7,311 nt of DNA from Bacteroidota bacterium. Its GTDB lineage: Bacteria > Bacteroidota > Ignavibacteria > Tepidaquicellales > Tepidaquicellaceae. The stretch is taken from assembly GCA_003519545.1 (NCBI GenBank), contig DOWN01000156.1:974-8284 (forward strand). The letters are read 5' to 3'. Under the pieces are notes generated by a model, which did no database searches, was not told the DNA's origin, and was given only the letters and a program-made list of their open reading frames with translations. Shown in pieces: positions 7,225-7,311 of the stretch; the stretch's first letter is position 1; each line of letters begins with the position of its first letter. Position numbers and translations under genes: made by a program.

Positions 7225-7311
7225 TTAAGAGTCAGATGTTGTAGAAACTAAGTAATTAATAAAATATATTTTTCTCCCTGTAAGTAATATATATTTTATA
7301 ATAATTTAATT
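7225..7311 (-). promoter_or_regulatory. AT-rich upstream region of the efflux operon, with direct repeat
   Basis: No gene is visible in these 87 bp up to the window edge. The stretch from about 7249 to 7311 is extremely AT-rich, with one short CTCCCTG interruption at 7274-7280. It is the only room seen for a promoter of the adaptor-pump operon. Candidate -10-like sequences (TATAAA on the minus strand, 7295-7300) exist, but in such AT-rich DNA they carry little weight and no matching -35 was found. The 8-bp TAAGTAAT repeat inside it is listed separately. Confidence 0.4.
7249..7288. repeat. Two direct copies of TAAGTAAT upstream of the efflux operon
   Basis: TAAGTAAT occurs at 7249-7256 and again at 7281-7288, 32 bp apart (about three helical turns). 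Each copy is followed on the plus strand by an A/T run containing ATATATTTT (7264-7272 and 7289-7297 approximately). This could be a paired operator or a curved-DNA element, but low sequence complexity makes a chance repeat quite possible. Confidence 0.35.

Noticed and set aside
7272..7280. Shine-Dalgarno-like CAGGGAGAA on the minus strand upstream of the adaptor
   Set aside because: No ATG, GTG or TTG lies within a workable distance after it, and the adaptor start is nearly 50 bp further on.
7297..7302. Perfect TATAAT on the plus strand near the right edge
   Set aside because: The surrounding DNA is almost pure A/T, so a match is expected by chance. The sequence at the proper -35 spacing (around 7274-7279) does not resemble a -35 box.

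Overview
The window is AT-rich chromosomal sequence with five complete protein genes in two convergent groups. It looks like an FCB-group bacterium (Bacteroidota or Ignavibacteriota-like). The reasons are Lys/Asn/Ile-rich proteins, an exported protein whose signal peptide ends in a '...LYSQ' cleavage region, and start sites with A/T-rich leaders and little or no Shine-Dalgarno sequence. This placement is inferred from style only; there is no rRNA or marker gene.

Left half, plus strand (1-3023): a terminator-like hairpin sits at the left edge, only 20 bp before the first ATG. Three tightly spaced genes follow: an ACMSD-type amidohydrolase (kynurenine/3-hydroxyanthranilate branch of tryptophan degradation), a class I SAM-dependent methyltransferase with a TTG start directly abutting the previous stop codon, and an exported type 1 periplasmic substrate-binding protein of the branched-chain amino acid (LivJ) class. 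Spacings are 0 and 6 bp, so they probably share one mRNA. Only the first has a confidently assignable reaction. A role for the other two in aromatic amino acid metabolism rests on position alone.

Middle (3024-3065): a 42-bp convergent intergenic gap almost filled by a long hairpin, likely the shared transcription end for both groups.

Right half, minus strand (3066-7224): a two-gene efflux operon, read right to left. A membrane-anchored periplasmic adaptor (HlyD/AcrA family) is followed 13 bp later by a full-length RND pump (AcrB-like, HAE1 type) with its proton-relay residues intact. No outer-membrane channel or regulator gene lies in the window. The last 87 bp (7225-7311) are very AT-rich and probably hold the efflux promoter; they contain an 8-bp direct repeat.

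No mobile element, CRISPR array, tRNA or rRNA was seen, and no gene appears broken. Apart from a few junction and regulatory details, the region looks ordinary, and I do not see a clearly undescribed system.
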